DNA of 64,000 nucleotides from Gelidibacter japonicus (GCF_010725055.1 NZ_BJKB01000011.1:116359-180358), one strand, 5' to 3'; counted from the first letter of the stretch, positions 51,378 to 61,661 are shown. A program made the numbers and translations. The notes: generated by a model from the sequence alone, not told the origin.

Positions 51378-52523
51378 TTAATGTGAATGCTCGCCCCCTT
51401 CTGCTTCATTTAACAACATATAGGTGCCGTTCACTACTATTTTTTGATTCGCTAAGGATGCTGTGTTTAAGACTTCAACAACATCTTCGGTTTGCAAACC
51501 TATGTCTAATTTTACCTTTGTGAAATAATAATCATTAGGAGTTTCCTTATCCAATATTAATGCAAAATAATCATTTTCAACTTGAATTACTGCTGTTTTA
51601 GGCAATGCTATTCCGATTGAAGAACCTACAAAGATATCAGCTTCGGCAAACATTCCAACTATAAATGCGGTATGGTCGTCTTCAATATGGCCATGGACCA
51701 CAACTCTTCTATTTGTTGGATCGATGGTGGTACCCACCAAATGGACTTCCGCCTTAAAAACACTATCAGAAGCTTCCGGAATTCTAAAATCGATTTTTTG
51801 ACCTTTCTTAACTTTGAGAATATCCTTTTCAAACACTGACAATTCCAAATGGATATGATGTGTATCAATAATTTCCAAAATAATATCTGCAGGAGACACA
51901 TAAGTACCATTGCTAACATTGACTTTGGTCACAAATCCATCAATAGGCGCATAGAGATTAATGGTAGAAGTAATGATACCATTTTCTACAGATGTCGGAT
52001 TGATATTGAGCATTTGGAGCTTCTTTTTTAGTCCATTATAGTGTGCCAAACTGCTCTTATAATCGCTTTCTGCCTTTAAAAAGTTTTTTTCCGAACTGAT
52101 GTTTTCATCATACAAGGTCTTCTGGCGTGTAAACTCAGATTTCAAGAAATTAAGCTGTTGTGCAACTTCCAAATAACGTTGTTGCATTTCAACAAACTCT
52201 GTGCTTTCCAAAGTGACCAAAAATTGTCCTTTCTTAACCTCATCTCCAATAAGCAATGGGCTTTTGGTAACATAACCTCCAAGAAAAGTGCTCACACTCG
52301 ACTGGTTTTGGGTAGGAACTTCAATCTGACCGCTCACCTTCACAATGGTATTAAAATCGTGTTCAGAAAGGGTCCCAAATTCCATTTGTTCACTTTTAAA
52401 CTGCTCTTTGGAGACAACCAATTCGTCTGTTTTCTGCAGATTCTCTTCTGTTTGTTCTTCCTTTTTATCATTTCCACAAGCTACCAAAAGCATGAAAACA
52501 AATACGATATATAACTGTTTCAT
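51378..52523 (-). CDS. RND efflux periplasmic adaptor (CusB/CzcB type), lipoprotein
   Basis: 381 residues with a lipoprotein signal (LYIVFVFMLLVACGNDKKEE). Membrane-fusion-protein layout: lipoyl half-domains (IVKVSGQIEVPTQNQSSVST and SPLLIGDEVKKGQFLVTLES), a helical hairpin (residues ~115-170), INLYAPIDGFVTKVNVSNGT, then barrel and membrane-proximal domains (VHLVGTTIDPTNRRVVVHG). The end is Glu/His-rich (GGEHSH), possibly metal-binding. It bridges the RND pump and outer-membrane factor. ATG overlaps the preceding stop in TAATG. Confidence 0.93.
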   Translation of the reverse strand: MKQLYIVFVFMLLVACGNDKKEEQTEENLQKTDELVVSKEQFKSEQMEFGTLSEHDFNTIVKVSGQIEVPTQNQSSVSTFLGGYVTKSPLLIGDEVKKGQFLVTLESTEFVEMQQRYLEVAQQLNFLKSEFTRQKTLYDENISSEKNFLKAESDYKSSLAHYNGLKKKLQMLNINPTSVENGIITSTINLYAPIDGFVTKVNVSNGTYVSPADIILEIIDTHHIHLELSVFEKDILKVKKGQKIDFRIPEASDSVFKAEVHLVGTTIDPTNRRVVVHGHIEDDHTAFIVGMFAEADIFVGSSIGIALPKTAVIQVENDYFALILDKETPNDYYFTKVKLDIGLQTEDVVEVLNTASLANQKIVVNGTYMLLNEAEGGEHSH

Positions 52524-55500
52524 TAGTCTAAAATTAAATAATTGATTGCAATAATAGTTTGATTGTAGGCATTAAGATTATCGAGATAGGTCATTTCGAT
52601 ATCCTTCGAAGTCTCAATGCTCTGAATGTATTGGAAAAAATCAATTTCTCCTTCCTTGAAGGTGCGTTCTGCAGTTTTTATGATTTCTTCCGATAGGTGC
52701 TCCCCTTGTGTTTCATAATAAGTAACTGCCTCGTCATATTGTTGCAGCTTGGCAAATAAAGCTTCTTTTTCAGCTTGCCATTTTGATTTATAATCTTGTT
52801 GTTTCTCCTCAACAATATCCTGTGCGATTTTTGATGCCTTTATTTTAGAAGAATTTCCTCCAAACAACAAGGGGATTTTCAAGCCCAATTGGTAACCCAC
52901 AAAATCCTTGTTCAGCCCATCATTAACGCCATGAAGATATTCAACACTTATATCAGGCATTAAACTCTGATTCTCCTGTCGCAATTTAGCATCGTAAAAG
53001 GATTTGGACTGTTCAAAATAGAGCATTCCAACGTTTTCATCAATAGATTCGGAACGAACAGATAACTTCTCTAACGGCTCATCCGCAATCTCAATATCTT
53101 CAACCTGAACAATTTTTTTCAGAAGCGACTGATACATGACCACCTCTTGCTGTGCCTGTCTATAGAAAGTTTCCAACTGTTTCTGCTTGGATTGAGCGGT
53201 GATCATTTCTAAATAATTGGTCTCCCCCAATTCAAATCGTCGTTTGGCAGATTGTGCAAAATTTTGATATAAACTATCCAAGAAACGATAAGATTTCGCC
53301 TTGTTTTTGGCATAACTCAAATTGTAATATGCTGAGTACACATCCTTTTTCAAGACTTGAAGTCCAATAGCATGAGTCGATTCCTGCAATCTGACTTTCG
53401 CTCTGTTGACATTTCTGTCCGCTATATAGGCCGTTGGAAATTTAAATTCTTGAGAGATTCCAAAGACCTTTAAAGGATCAATTTCGTTGGCATTATTTTC
53501 ATACTTGTAATAAACAGACGTTTTATCAAAACTGAAAGCACTTCCAATCAACGCATCGGCTTCATCAATTTGAAGTGATGACGCTTTTAATCCAGAATTA
53601 TTTTCAATAGCCAAGTTCAAAGTCTCTTCAATCGTCATCGGCCTTTCCTGTGCGTTCATCTGAAATGACAACATGATAAAAGCTATAGTTACTAGTGCGG
53701 TTTTATTAATTTTCAAATCTCTTTTCTTTTCCACCCAAGCGTAAAGTACTGGCAATACCATTAAGGTTAATATTGTAGCACTGATCAATCCACCAATAAC
53801 CACGGTGGCCAATGGTCGCTGCACCTCAGCACCGGCATTTGTTGAAATAGCCATAGGCAAAAACCCTAAAGCTGCCGCCGAAGCCGTTAACAATACAGGT
53901 CTTAATCGCTCTTGTGTACCACGCTTGATGCGCTCATCTATATTCATAATCCCTTGGTTTTTAAGTTCTTTAAAATGCTCTATCAATACGATCCCGTTGA
54001 GAACTGCAATTCCGAAAAGGGCAATAAACCCGACCCCTGCTGAAATACTGAATGGTAAATCCCGAATCCATAAAAACAGAATTCCACCAACTGCTGACAG
54101 TGGGATGGCAGAGTAGATCAACAAAGCATCTCTGACCGAATGAAACGCAAAGTACAACAGGATGAAAATTAGCACCAGTGCCACTGGAACAGCAACCATT
54201 AATCGCGCCTTGGCACTTTCTAAATTCTCAAACTGTCCGCCGTAGGTAATGCTATATCCCGCTGACAGTTGCAAGTTGTTTTCAATCAAATCTTGCACCT
54301 CGTCCACTACCGATTGCAAATCCCGATTTCTAACATTAACACCCACCACAATCCGACGTTTCGTATCATCTCGAGATATTTGTGCCGGTCCTGTGGTATA
54401 AGTAATATCGGCTAACTCACTCAACGGAATCTTGCCGCCGCTTGGAATATCCACATATAAGTTTTTCAGATCTTCAATATTCTGTCGCTGTGATTCTTGT
54501 AACCTGATGACCAGATCAAATCGCTTTTCACCTTCAAAGACACTACCAACAGTTCGACCCGCAAATCCTGCTGCGATCAAATCGTTCAAATCAGCAATAT
54601 TGACGCCATATCGGGCTATTTTACTTCGGTTGAAATTGACACTCATTTGTGGCAAACCCTCTACTTTTTCAACAATAATATCAGAAGCACCTTCGACGTT
54701 TTGGATCAAGTTTTTTATTTCATCCGCTTTTTGCGCCAAAATTGATAAATCTTCACCAAAAACCTTGATGGCGACATCAGCCCTTACGCCAGTAATCAAT
54801 TCGTTGAAACGCATTTCTATGGGTTGCGTAAATTCCACTTCCATTCCTGGGATGACCCGCAACGCTTCTTCAAACATGTCGGCCAATTCATTTTTTGACG
54901 AGGCAGACGTCCATTCCTTCTTTGGTTTCAATTTGATGATCACATCACTTTCTTCCATTGACATAGGATCTGTTGGTACCTCTGCCGCTCCAATTCGTGT
55001 CACTACTTGCTCCACCTCAGGAAAGTTGTCCAATAGGATTTGTTCAATTTTGGTGGTGACTTCTATCGTCTTGCTCAAGGATGTTCCCGTCTTCAATACG
55101 GGCTGGATGACAAAATCACCTTCATCAAGCGTAGGCACAAACTCACCGCCCATTCTACTGAAAATCCAACCACTTAAAAACAATAAGATTATTGAAACTC
55201 CAACGACGAGGCGCGTATTCAGCAACGCCCAATTGATTACCGGACGATATTGCCTATTTAAAAACCGCATTAAACGGACTGAAATATTGGAATCCTTCGG
55301 CTTGGTTGCTTTCAGAAACATTGAGGATGCCACCGGAACGTAGGTGAGGCAAAAAATCATGGCTCCAATCAAGGCAAAACTAAAGGTCATTGCCATTGGT
55401 TTGAACATCTTTCCTTCCACGCCGCTCAATGACAGAATTGGAATAAAAACGATTAAAATAATGAGTTGGCCAAAAATTGCCGAGTTCATCATTTTGGATG

Positions 55501-56833
55501 CGCTTTTTAAGGTGATCTGATCAATTTCAGATTGGCGATCAGCCCTGGAGAGCGATTTTATTTTGGCACTTTGTGTTACTATCTGATAGGCGATAAATTC
55601 CACAATAATGACTGAGCCATCAATGATAATTCCAAAATCGATGGCGCCAAGACTCATTAAATTGGCATCGACGCCAAAAATATTCATAAGTGAAATGGCA
55701 AACAGCAAACTCAGCGGTATCACAGATGCTACAACCAGCCCAGAACGCCAATTTCCCAACAGCAAAACCACAACAAAAATAACAATCAAGGAGCCTAGAA
55801 TGAGATTCTCTGCCACAGTAGATGTGGTCTTGTCAATAAGTTCGGTCCGCTCTAAAAAAGGATTGATATAAACACCTTCGGGCAAGGTTTGTTCTATGGA
55901 AGCTACACGTTCCTTGACCGCATTAATGATCTTTTTAGAGTTGCCATCCTTAATCATCATGATTTGGCCCAGCACCTTCTCACCCTCACCATTTCCTGTA
56001 ATGGCTCCAAAACGAGTGGCGCTACCAAATCCAACTTTAGCTACATCTTTTACATAAATGGGAACGCCATCATTTTTGATAACAATATTCTCAATATCTT
56101 GAAGTGATTCCACTAAACCTTCGCCTCGTATAAAAAACGCCTGATTGGCTTTTTCAATATATCCACCACCAGCAATACTATTATTTTTTTCGAGTGCCTC
56201 ATAGATCTCCAAGATGGTAATATTCATGGCATTCAACTGTTGCGGATTGATAGCTACCTCGTATTGCTTTAAAAAACCACCCCAAGTATTTACTTCGACT
56301 ACGCCGGGAATTCCTGATAATTGACGTTTTACAATCCAATCTTGAATAGTTCGTAACTCCGTAATGCTATACCTATCTTCATATCCAGGTTTGACATCTA
56401 GGATATACTGATAAATTTCACCTAAACCTGTTGTAATAGGACCCATTTCTGGGGTTCCGAAATTCTCGGGAATCTTTTCTGAGGCTGATTTGATTTTTTC
56501 GGCAATGAGTTGTCTTGGCAAATAAGTGCCCATGTCATCTTCAAATACGATGGTTACCACCGAAAGTCCAAATTTGGAGGTCGAACGAATCTCAACAACC
56601 CCGGGTAAATTGGCCATTTCCAACTCCACAGGATAGGTAATAAATTGCTCAACATCCTGCGTTGACAGATTACGAGACGTAGTGATCACTTGCACCTGGT
56701 TATTGGTAATATCAGGAACGGCACCAATGGGGATTCTTGTTAAGGAATAAATTCCAAAACCAACCACAAACCCCATAAATAAGAGAATAATAAGTTTATT
56801 CCTTAAACTGAATTTTATAATATTTTCTAACAT
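52523..56833 (-). CDS. CzcA/CusA-type RND pump fused to a TolC-like outer-membrane factor
   Basis: 1436 residues in two parts. Residues 1 to ~1035 form an HME-type RND proton antiporter with 12 membrane segments: IPIGAVPDITNNQVQVITTS, LGAIDFGIIIDGSVIIVEF (TM4 signature, DGS/VEF variant of DFGxxxDGAxxxVEN), EFVPTLDEGDFVIQPVLKTG, VGFIALFGIAVLNGIVLIEH. Residues ~1038-1062 look like a signal peptide (KINKTALVTIAFIMLSFQMN, AQ|E). Residues ~1063-1436 are an outer-membrane efflux protein: MTIEETLNLAIENNSGLKAS, FELGETNYLEMITAQSKQKQ, FKEGEIDFFQYIQSIE. Signal peptidase could split the product. Confidence 0.95.
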   Translation of the reverse strand: MLENIIKFSLRNKLIILLFMGFVVGFGIYSLTRIPIGAVPDITNNQVQVITTSRNLSTQDVEQFITYPVELEMANLPGVVEIRSTSKFGLSVVTIVFEDDMGTYLPRQLIAEKIKSASEKIPENFGTPEMGPITTGLGEIYQYILDVKPGYEDRYSITELRTIQDWIVKRQLSGIPGVVEVNTWGGFLKQYEVAINPQQLNAMNITILEIYEALEKNNSIAGGGYIEKANQAFFIRGEGLVESLQDIENIVIKNDGVPIYVKDVAKVGFGSATRFGAITGNGEGEKVLGQIMMIKDGNSKKIINAVKERVASIEQTLPEGVYINPFLERTELIDKTTSTVAENLILGSLIVIFVVVLLLGNWRSGLVVASVIPLSLLFAISLMNIFGVDANLMSLGAIDFGIIIDGSVIIVEFIAYQIVTQSAKIKSLSRADRQSEIDQITLKSASKMMNSAIFGQLIILIVFIPILSLSGVEGKMFKPMAMTFSFALIGAMIFCLTYVPVASSMFLKATKPKDSNISVRLMRFLNRQYRPVINWALLNTRLVVGVSIILLFLSGWIFSRMGGEFVPTLDEGDFVIQPVLKTGTSLSKTIEVTTKIEQILLDNFPEVEQVVTRIGAAEVPTDPMSMEESDVIIKLKPKKEWTSASSKNELADMFEEALRVIPGMEVEFTQPIEMRFNELITGVRADVAIKVFGEDLSILAQKADEIKNLIQNVEGASDIIVEKVEGLPQMSVNFNRSKIARYGVNIADLNDLIAAGFAGRTVGSVFEGEKRFDLVIRLQESQRQNIEDLKNLYVDIPSGGKIPLSELADITYTTGPAQISRDDTKRRIVVGVNVRNRDLQSVVDEVQDLIENNLQLSAGYSITYGGQFENLESAKARLMVAVPVALVLIFILLYFAFHSVRDALLIYSAIPLSAVGGILFLWIRDLPFSISAGVGFIALFGIAVLNGIVLIEHFKELKNQGIMNIDERIKRGTQERLRPVLLTASAAALGFLPMAISTNAGAEVQRPLATVVIGGLISATILTLMVLPVLYAWVEKKRDLKINKTALVTIAFIMLSFQMNAQERPMTIEETLNLAIENNSGLKASSLQIDEADALIGSAFSFDKTSVYYKYENNANEIDPLKVFGISQEFKFPTAYIADRNVNRAKVRLQESTHAIGLQVLKKDVYSAYYNLSYAKNKAKSYRFLDSLYQNFAQSAKRRFELGETNYLEMITAQSKQKQLETFYRQAQQEVVMYQSLLKKIVQVEDIEIADEPLEKLSVRSESIDENVGMLYFEQSKSFYDAKLRQENQSLMPDISVEYLHGVNDGLNKDFVGYQLGLKIPLLFGGNSSKIKASKIAQDIVEEKQQDYKSKWQAEKEALFAKLQQYDEAVTYYETQGEHLSEEIIKTAERTFKEGEIDFFQYIQSIETSKDIEMTYLDNLNAYNQTIIAINYLILD

Positions 56834-56903
56834 AATTCATACGTAAATCGTTGTAAACCATTGAAAAAAATGGCTTATTTAAAATAACTTAAACTAAAAT
56901 GAA

Positions 56904-57293
56904 TTATGCGAATTGAGGAGGTTGAAACACAGACGGTTTCTCAAATAGGGAGAAGGATTCTTTATAATGAAAATTAAGAGGAATCTCAAAAAAAGCCTCG
57001 TAAGAGTTTGTAAACTCAATATTTTGAAGCGTAAAAGATGTATTTATATGACAGCAATTGTGGTCATTATGTTTAAAAGGCAAATTTTCGTGCTCTGAAT
57101 GCTCATTTTCATGTGCCACAGAAGCTTCGCCATAATGCTCAGAAAGGAAGTCAAAAAAAGAATCGCCATAGGTCTTTTGATGATAGGACGCATGTTCCAT
57201 AAGCGCACTGAATTTTGACACGTCTTCAAAGCTGATATTCAAACTTTGAAAAAGAATCAAGACAGTATAAAATATGGAAACTAAATTTGCCAT
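56904..57293 (-). CDS. Small His-rich exported protein heading the metal operon
   Basis: 129 residues from ATG 57293 (57335 also in frame). The N-terminus is hydrophobic (MANLVSIFYTVLILFQSLNI), a signal peptide or anchor. The centre has HENEHSEHENLPFKHNDHNCCH, dense in His, Glu and Cys, suited to binding Zn, Cu, Co or Ni. The C-terminus is hydrophobic-aromatic. It lies 70 nt upstream of the RND gene on the same strand, so it probably acts in metal capture or sensing in the periplasm; this is inferred from composition and position. Confidence 0.7.
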   Translation of the reverse strand: MANLVSIFYTVLILFQSLNISFEDVSKFSALMEHASYHQKTYGDSFFDFLSEHYGEASVAHENEHSEHENLPFKHNDHNCCHINTSFTLQNIEFTNSYEAFFEIPLNFHYKESFSLFEKPSVFQPPQFA

Positions 57294-57345
57294 GGTAGCA
57301 AAGCTACGAAAAAAACTTAATAACAAAAGTGACATATATCACCTT

Positions 57346-60300
57346 CTAAAAATAAGCTTTCAATTGAATAGTTCCTGTATGGATGGTTTTGGAGGTTTCT
57401 GTTTTACGACCGAAATAATTCAGGTTTAAATCTAAAAAGGCCGTCAATTTTCGTTGCGCCAATAAGGTCCATGTGAAGTTTTTACCTGGCTGTAAACCTT
57501 CGAGCATTTGATATGATACTGGCGTGTTTGCGTTGCCTTCAAAGCTATTATCATAAAAATTAATCTCACCAGTCAGCGCCACTTTCTGTGCCCTGTTATA
57601 AGTGAATGACAGTCCGAAGTTATTTTGAAGCAAGGTTTCCATATTACCGATGGTATTGTCCTTGGAAGTGTATTGGTAAAAGATATCAAAGCGGGCATTT
57701 TCATTGAACAGATAAGACAATTTAGGTTGTAAGCGAGTTTCATCTATTTTATAATTTCGACTGGCGAAATTCTCACTCAAACTTTGATTTTCTCCTAAAC
57801 TGGTCTTTAAATTCAAAAGCCAACTTTCGGCAAATTTGTGATTAAAATTGAATTGATGGCTCTTTAGTTTGCTCTCTTGAAATCCGATGGAAAGTAAAGT
57901 CTTCGCTGCATTGGTTAAAAAAGTGTAAGAGGTGGTGAAGTGCTGTTTCCCTCTGTTAAAAAAAAGAACATTTCTAACACTCTTGTTCAAGGCCAATTGA
58001 TTCTCATCATTGTCAGCAAACGGATTGAGATCAAAGCCATTATCTTCTCTTTTTATCTTTCGATCTACTAAATACGAGGTCTGATTGTAAAAATGCGACC
58101 AAAATCTCTTGCTGCCACTTTCGCTCACCGCCCATTGCTGCGGATTAATGGTGATAGTTTGACTCAGCCTATTCTGATGCGTTTTGACAAATACTTGATT
58201 AGGCAACAGCACCCTGATAAATTCGCCTTGATCCTGAAATTGTGCAATTTCAAATTCGTTGAGCTCTTGAATGCCATTGTTATTATAGTCAATCCAAGTG
58301 TAGGCACCTTGGCCTGGCTCCACCTTAACATAAGTAAAATCCTGTTGAGGCAGACTTCCGGCATTGGTTTCAAAAACCGTATTCCATAACACTATTTGGG
58401 AAAACAGTTGCTGGCTGAACGTCACTCTCGAATTTAGGGATTTCTCATTTTCAATGGCTTTATCCACCGATTTTAAGGTGCGATAATTGATATAAACACC
58501 TAAATCGGTGGCAGAATTTTGAATGATTTTAGACTTGATATAATAGGTATTGGAACTGCTTACCTTTTCAACGCTATCCATCCGTAGACTGTCGTTCACG
58601 CGATGTCGGTAACCCAACTCGGCAAAAACATTTGTGCTGTCGCCAATCCCGTAAAATACTTCAGCCGATTTAAAGCGTTGGCTTAATGTCGTCAGTTGGT
58701 TGGTGGCAATTTCGCGTTGATCATTATCTTCTGCAGCCAATTTAGTTCCCAGCCATTGGTTCTTGAAGTTATAGGTCAATCTATTAAAAGTACGCAAAAA
58801 GGTCGATTCCGAAATATCACTTTCACTATTCAAAATACTGGAATTGGTAAATACTTGCCATCTTCCAAATTTCAAACTGGCAAACGCACTATGTCTATTG
58901 CCATTGAAATTTTCAGAATAATTAAGATGCTCAAATTTATAACTGGCCATACCATTTTTTGGGTGATAAAGATCAAGGCCAGCAGTCAGTAAATTTTGAT
59001 TTCCAATCGGCATTTCCAAATTCCAATCCCGATTGAACTCCGCATAATACAAACGTTGGATGGATTTAAAATCCTGTTGTATCATATCTGCATCAAGTAT
59101 TGCTGACAAATTCCAAAGACTATCACTTTTTATGACCTTTTGTCGTACGCGAAGTTTCCCAGCGAACCCGTCGTTATTGTCATCATCCAAATTTGAAAAG
59201 AGGTTCAAATCGTTTTTACTCCCTGCGGCTTCAAAATAAATATCCGTTCTCTCGGTAGGTTTATAGCTTCCATTAACTACTGCCACCTGCAATTTGGTAG
59301 GCGCTATCAATTGGACAATTGCTGCATAATTCCCTTGAGGAACACCTGAAACTGGCGACACATACTCATATATATTAGAAACTGCGTTGCTATTGATCAG
59401 CACATAATCTCCTTGATTATCGCCAACCAAACGGAATTTCACACTGTATAGATCATCTTCAGGATTGTTTGAAAACACATAAACTTCTGCACCATCAACA
59501 AGTTCCTTTTTATATAAGATACGATTTTCATTATACGGCTCTGGCACGCCAGAAGGCGCCACCATCAACGATTGATCATCGCCGGCATTGGCCAAAATCT
59601 GTACCTGTTCTGGGGATAGATTTTGCTGTAAAGGCTGATTTTTAGAATCGACTTCTGAATAGACGGAAGCGCCTATTTTAAATTTTTCGGTGTCTACACT
59701 TCCACCGCCAAATACTGTAAATCGTGAAAAATTTCGTTCACTATATTGATAGTCTACAGTAATCCGCATTTCAGAAGTCATCGGGAATGTCGAGTTGAAA
59801 ATAATTTCACCTGCGTTATAATCAATGATATAATCTTGATTTTCGCCACGTTTAATGGGCGTTCCGTTCACATAGACCGTTTCACTTCCAGAAACCACCA
59901 ACACATACAGCTCATTATTTGGACCTCTTAGTTTGTAAGGGCCTTGATTGCCTTCTTGCGCCCTAAATTGACTGGTCGTAAATTGGCCTCGTACCAAAGC
60001 TCCCGCCGTAAATAAATTGGTTTTGGTAGTGTCGTTGCCCAAATCTACATCCACATTCAAGCCTTGAACGCGTTTGGTGAAACTGGCAAAATACGAGTCA
60101 TTGTTTTGCAAATCAATATCTCCTGCCCTGATGCGCCAATTATCACTGAACAATTCAATAAACACCTGATCGAATTCATCCAAACGTTGGGAATACCCAC
60201 TTTCCTGCAAAGGAATATTGGCATCTTGAATAGACGCTCGCAAAGACACCTTATCACTCAGCTTGCCTGAAATTTGAAGATCGAGTTCGCTGTTCAATAC

Positions 60301-60756
60301 CGAGTTTTGATTGTTGCCAATGGTCACACCTCTTGAAATGCTTCCAGAGGTGGTCAATCCATCAAAAGGGGTGTAATTCCTGGTCAAGGTGGATTGCTGC
60401 ATTTTATAGAGCTGTTGCAGATTATCGGTACTTTCCACGATGATCTTATCGTCAAGCTGAAAATATTTTCGAGTAATAAAATTTGGATACCTGAGATAAT
60501 CGATGATGACAGAGTCCGTTTCAATAGGTTTTTTAAATGTCAGCAGCGCCTTTGTAAAATCAACGTTATAATAAGAAGTGTCAAGGAGGATATTTTCTTT
60601 AGTCTTAATACTGAATTGACTGGAATTGATACTCACCGAGTCAATTTGAACGGAATCCTTCACCGCCATTTTCTTCGTCCTATAATTGGACGTTGGTTGC
60701 TGTGCATACACACAACAACAAGTCATAAGGGAGATAAGAAGAACAGCAATTTTCAT
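57346..60756 (-). CDS. Very large outer-membrane barrel-like protein
   Basis: 1136 residues with a signal peptide (MKIAVLLISLMTCCCVYAQQ). An N-terminal ~130 residues precedes repeated beta hairpins typical of big Bacteroidota outer-membrane proteins: TSGSISRGVTIGNNQNSVLN, KVSLRASIQDANIPLQESGY, WRIRAGDIDLQNNDSYFASF, and GAYTWIDYNNNGIQELNEFE in a later loop. It ends in an aromatic strand (GTIQLKAYF). DYNAGEIIFNSTFPMTSEMR followed by ITVDYQYSERNF is a repeat-like filamentous motif. It resembles uncharacterised conserved proteins of this phylum; it has no TonB plug and is not SprA by length. 52 nt upstream of the His-rich gene. Confidence 0.75.
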   Translation of the reverse strand: MKIAVLLISLMTCCCVYAQQPTSNYRTKKMAVKDSVQIDSVSINSSQFSIKTKENILLDTSYYNVDFTKALLTFKKPIETDSVIIDYLRYPNFITRKYFQLDDKIIVESTDNLQQLYKMQQSTLTRNYTPFDGLTTSGSISRGVTIGNNQNSVLNSELDLQISGKLSDKVSLRASIQDANIPLQESGYSQRLDEFDQVFIELFSDNWRIRAGDIDLQNNDSYFASFTKRVQGLNVDVDLGNDTTKTNLFTAGALVRGQFTTSQFRAQEGNQGPYKLRGPNNELYVLVVSGSETVYVNGTPIKRGENQDYIIDYNAGEIIFNSTFPMTSEMRITVDYQYSERNFSRFTVFGGGSVDTEKFKIGASVYSEVDSKNQPLQQNLSPEQVQILANAGDDQSLMVAPSGVPEPYNENRILYKKELVDGAEVYVFSNNPEDDLYSVKFRLVGDNQGDYVLINSNAVSNIYEYVSPVSGVPQGNYAAIVQLIAPTKLQVAVVNGSYKPTERTDIYFEAAGSKNDLNLFSNLDDDNNDGFAGKLRVRQKVIKSDSLWNLSAILDADMIQQDFKSIQRLYYAEFNRDWNLEMPIGNQNLLTAGLDLYHPKNGMASYKFEHLNYSENFNGNRHSAFASLKFGRWQVFTNSSILNSESDISESTFLRTFNRLTYNFKNQWLGTKLAAEDNDQREIATNQLTTLSQRFKSAEVFYGIGDSTNVFAELGYRHRVNDSLRMDSVEKVSSSNTYYIKSKIIQNSATDLGVYINYRTLKSVDKAIENEKSLNSRVTFSQQLFSQIVLWNTVFETNAGSLPQQDFTYVKVEPGQGAYTWIDYNNNGIQELNEFEIAQFQDQGEFIRVLLPNQVFVKTHQNRLSQTITINPQQWAVSESGSKRFWSHFYNQTSYLVDRKIKREDNGFDLNPFADNDENQLALNKSVRNVLFFNRGKQHFTTSYTFLTNAAKTLLSIGFQESKLKSHQFNFNHKFAESWLLNLKTSLGENQSLSENFASRNYKIDETRLQPKLSYLFNENARFDIFYQYTSKDNTIGNMETLLQNNFGLSFTYNRAQKVALTGEINFYDNSFEGNANTPVSYQMLEGLQPGKNFTWTLLAQRKLTAFLDLNLNYFGRKTETSKTIHTGTIQLKAYF

Positions 60757-60872
60757 CTAATACATTAACTTCTAAAGGCGGATATTATTTTATCGTTAAA
60801 ATGCCTTTAAAATTATCGTATAAAAGTACAGTATTATTTAAGTTTGTGCGAAATCAAGTTTTAACTTAAAGA

Positions 60873-60890
60873 TTCCCATTTTCATGGGAA
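60873..60890 (+). repeat. Start-proximal hairpin module (exonuclease III copy)
   Basis: GATTCCCAT-TTTC-ATGGGAA then ATACATATGAAAATC: 7-bp perfect stem, TTTC loop, six bases before the ATG. Stem bases differ from the other copies at paired positions (AT/AT in place of GC/GC) while pairing is kept. Confidence 0.78.
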
Positions 60891-60896
60891 ATACAT

Positions 60897-61661
60897 ATGA
60901 AAATCATCTCCTACAACGTCAACGGCATTCGTGCAGCTCTCAATAAAGGTTTTATAAAATGGTTGAAAAGCGCCAATCCAGATGTCATTTGCCTACAAGA
61001 AATAAAAGCCATGGAAGAACAATTAGACGTCTCTGTTTTTGAAGAGGCGGGCTATAAATACCACTATTGGTTCAGTGCTCAAAAAAAAGGTTATAGCGGT
61101 GTTGCCATACTCTGTAAAACCAAACCAAACCACGTCGAATATGGCACAGGAATTGCATCAATGGACTATGAAGGTCGAAACCTTAGAGTAGATTATGATC
61201 ACTTTTCCATAATGAGTTTATATTTGCCATCAGGCACCAATGACGCCCGCTTGCAACATAAACTTGACTATATGGATATGTTCCAAGTATATATTGATGA
61301 ACTGAAAGTGAGAATTCCAAATTTGATTATTCTAGGCGATTATAATATCTGTCATGAAGAAATAGATATTCATAATCCAAAAGGGCTTTCCAATGTTTCC
61401 GGATTTTTACCTGTAGAGCGCGAATGGATTGGAGATTTTATGAACAGTGGTTTTATAGATTCGTTCCGACATTTTAATAAGGACCCTGACCACTATACCT
61501 GGTGGAGCTACAGGGCCAATTCAAGAGCAAGAAACAAAGGCTGGCGCTTGGATTATGCATTGGTGAGTGCTCCTTTACAAGAAAAACTAAAACGTAGCGT
61601 TATCTTGTCAGATGCCGTGCATAGCGACCATTGTCCAATATTGCTGGAAATTGAAGATTGA
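60897..61661 (+). CDS. xth: Exodeoxyribonuclease III
   Basis: AP endonuclease and 3' exonuclease for base-excision repair. 254 residues. EEP-fold motifs: MKIISYNVNGIRAALNKGF, DVICLQEIKAMEEQLDVSVF (catalytic Glu), YSGVAILCKTKP, MSLYLPSGTNDARLQHKL, LIILGDYNICHEEIDIHNPK (Asp/Asn), YTWWSYRANSRARNKGWRLD and LSDAVHSDHCPILLEIED (catalytic His). The last two residues and stop codon fall at the edge of a heptamer array. Confidence 0.96.
   Translation: MKIISYNVNGIRAALNKGFIKWLKSANPDVICLQEIKAMEEQLDVSVFEEAGYKYHYWFSAQKKGYSGVAILCKTKPNHVEYGTGIASMDYEGRNLRVDYDHFSIMSLYLPSGTNDARLQHKLDYMDMFQVYIDELKVRIPNLIILGDYNICHEEIDIHNPKGLSNVSGFLPVEREWIGDFMNSGFIDSFRHFNKDPDHYTWWSYRANSRARNKGWRLDYALVSAPLQEKLKRSVILSDAVHSDHCPILLEIED

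Noticed and set aside
54432..55343. 303-codon plus-strand open frame
   Set aside because: Antisense to the RND gene, whose protein has clear family motifs throughout; the frame has no recognisable domain.
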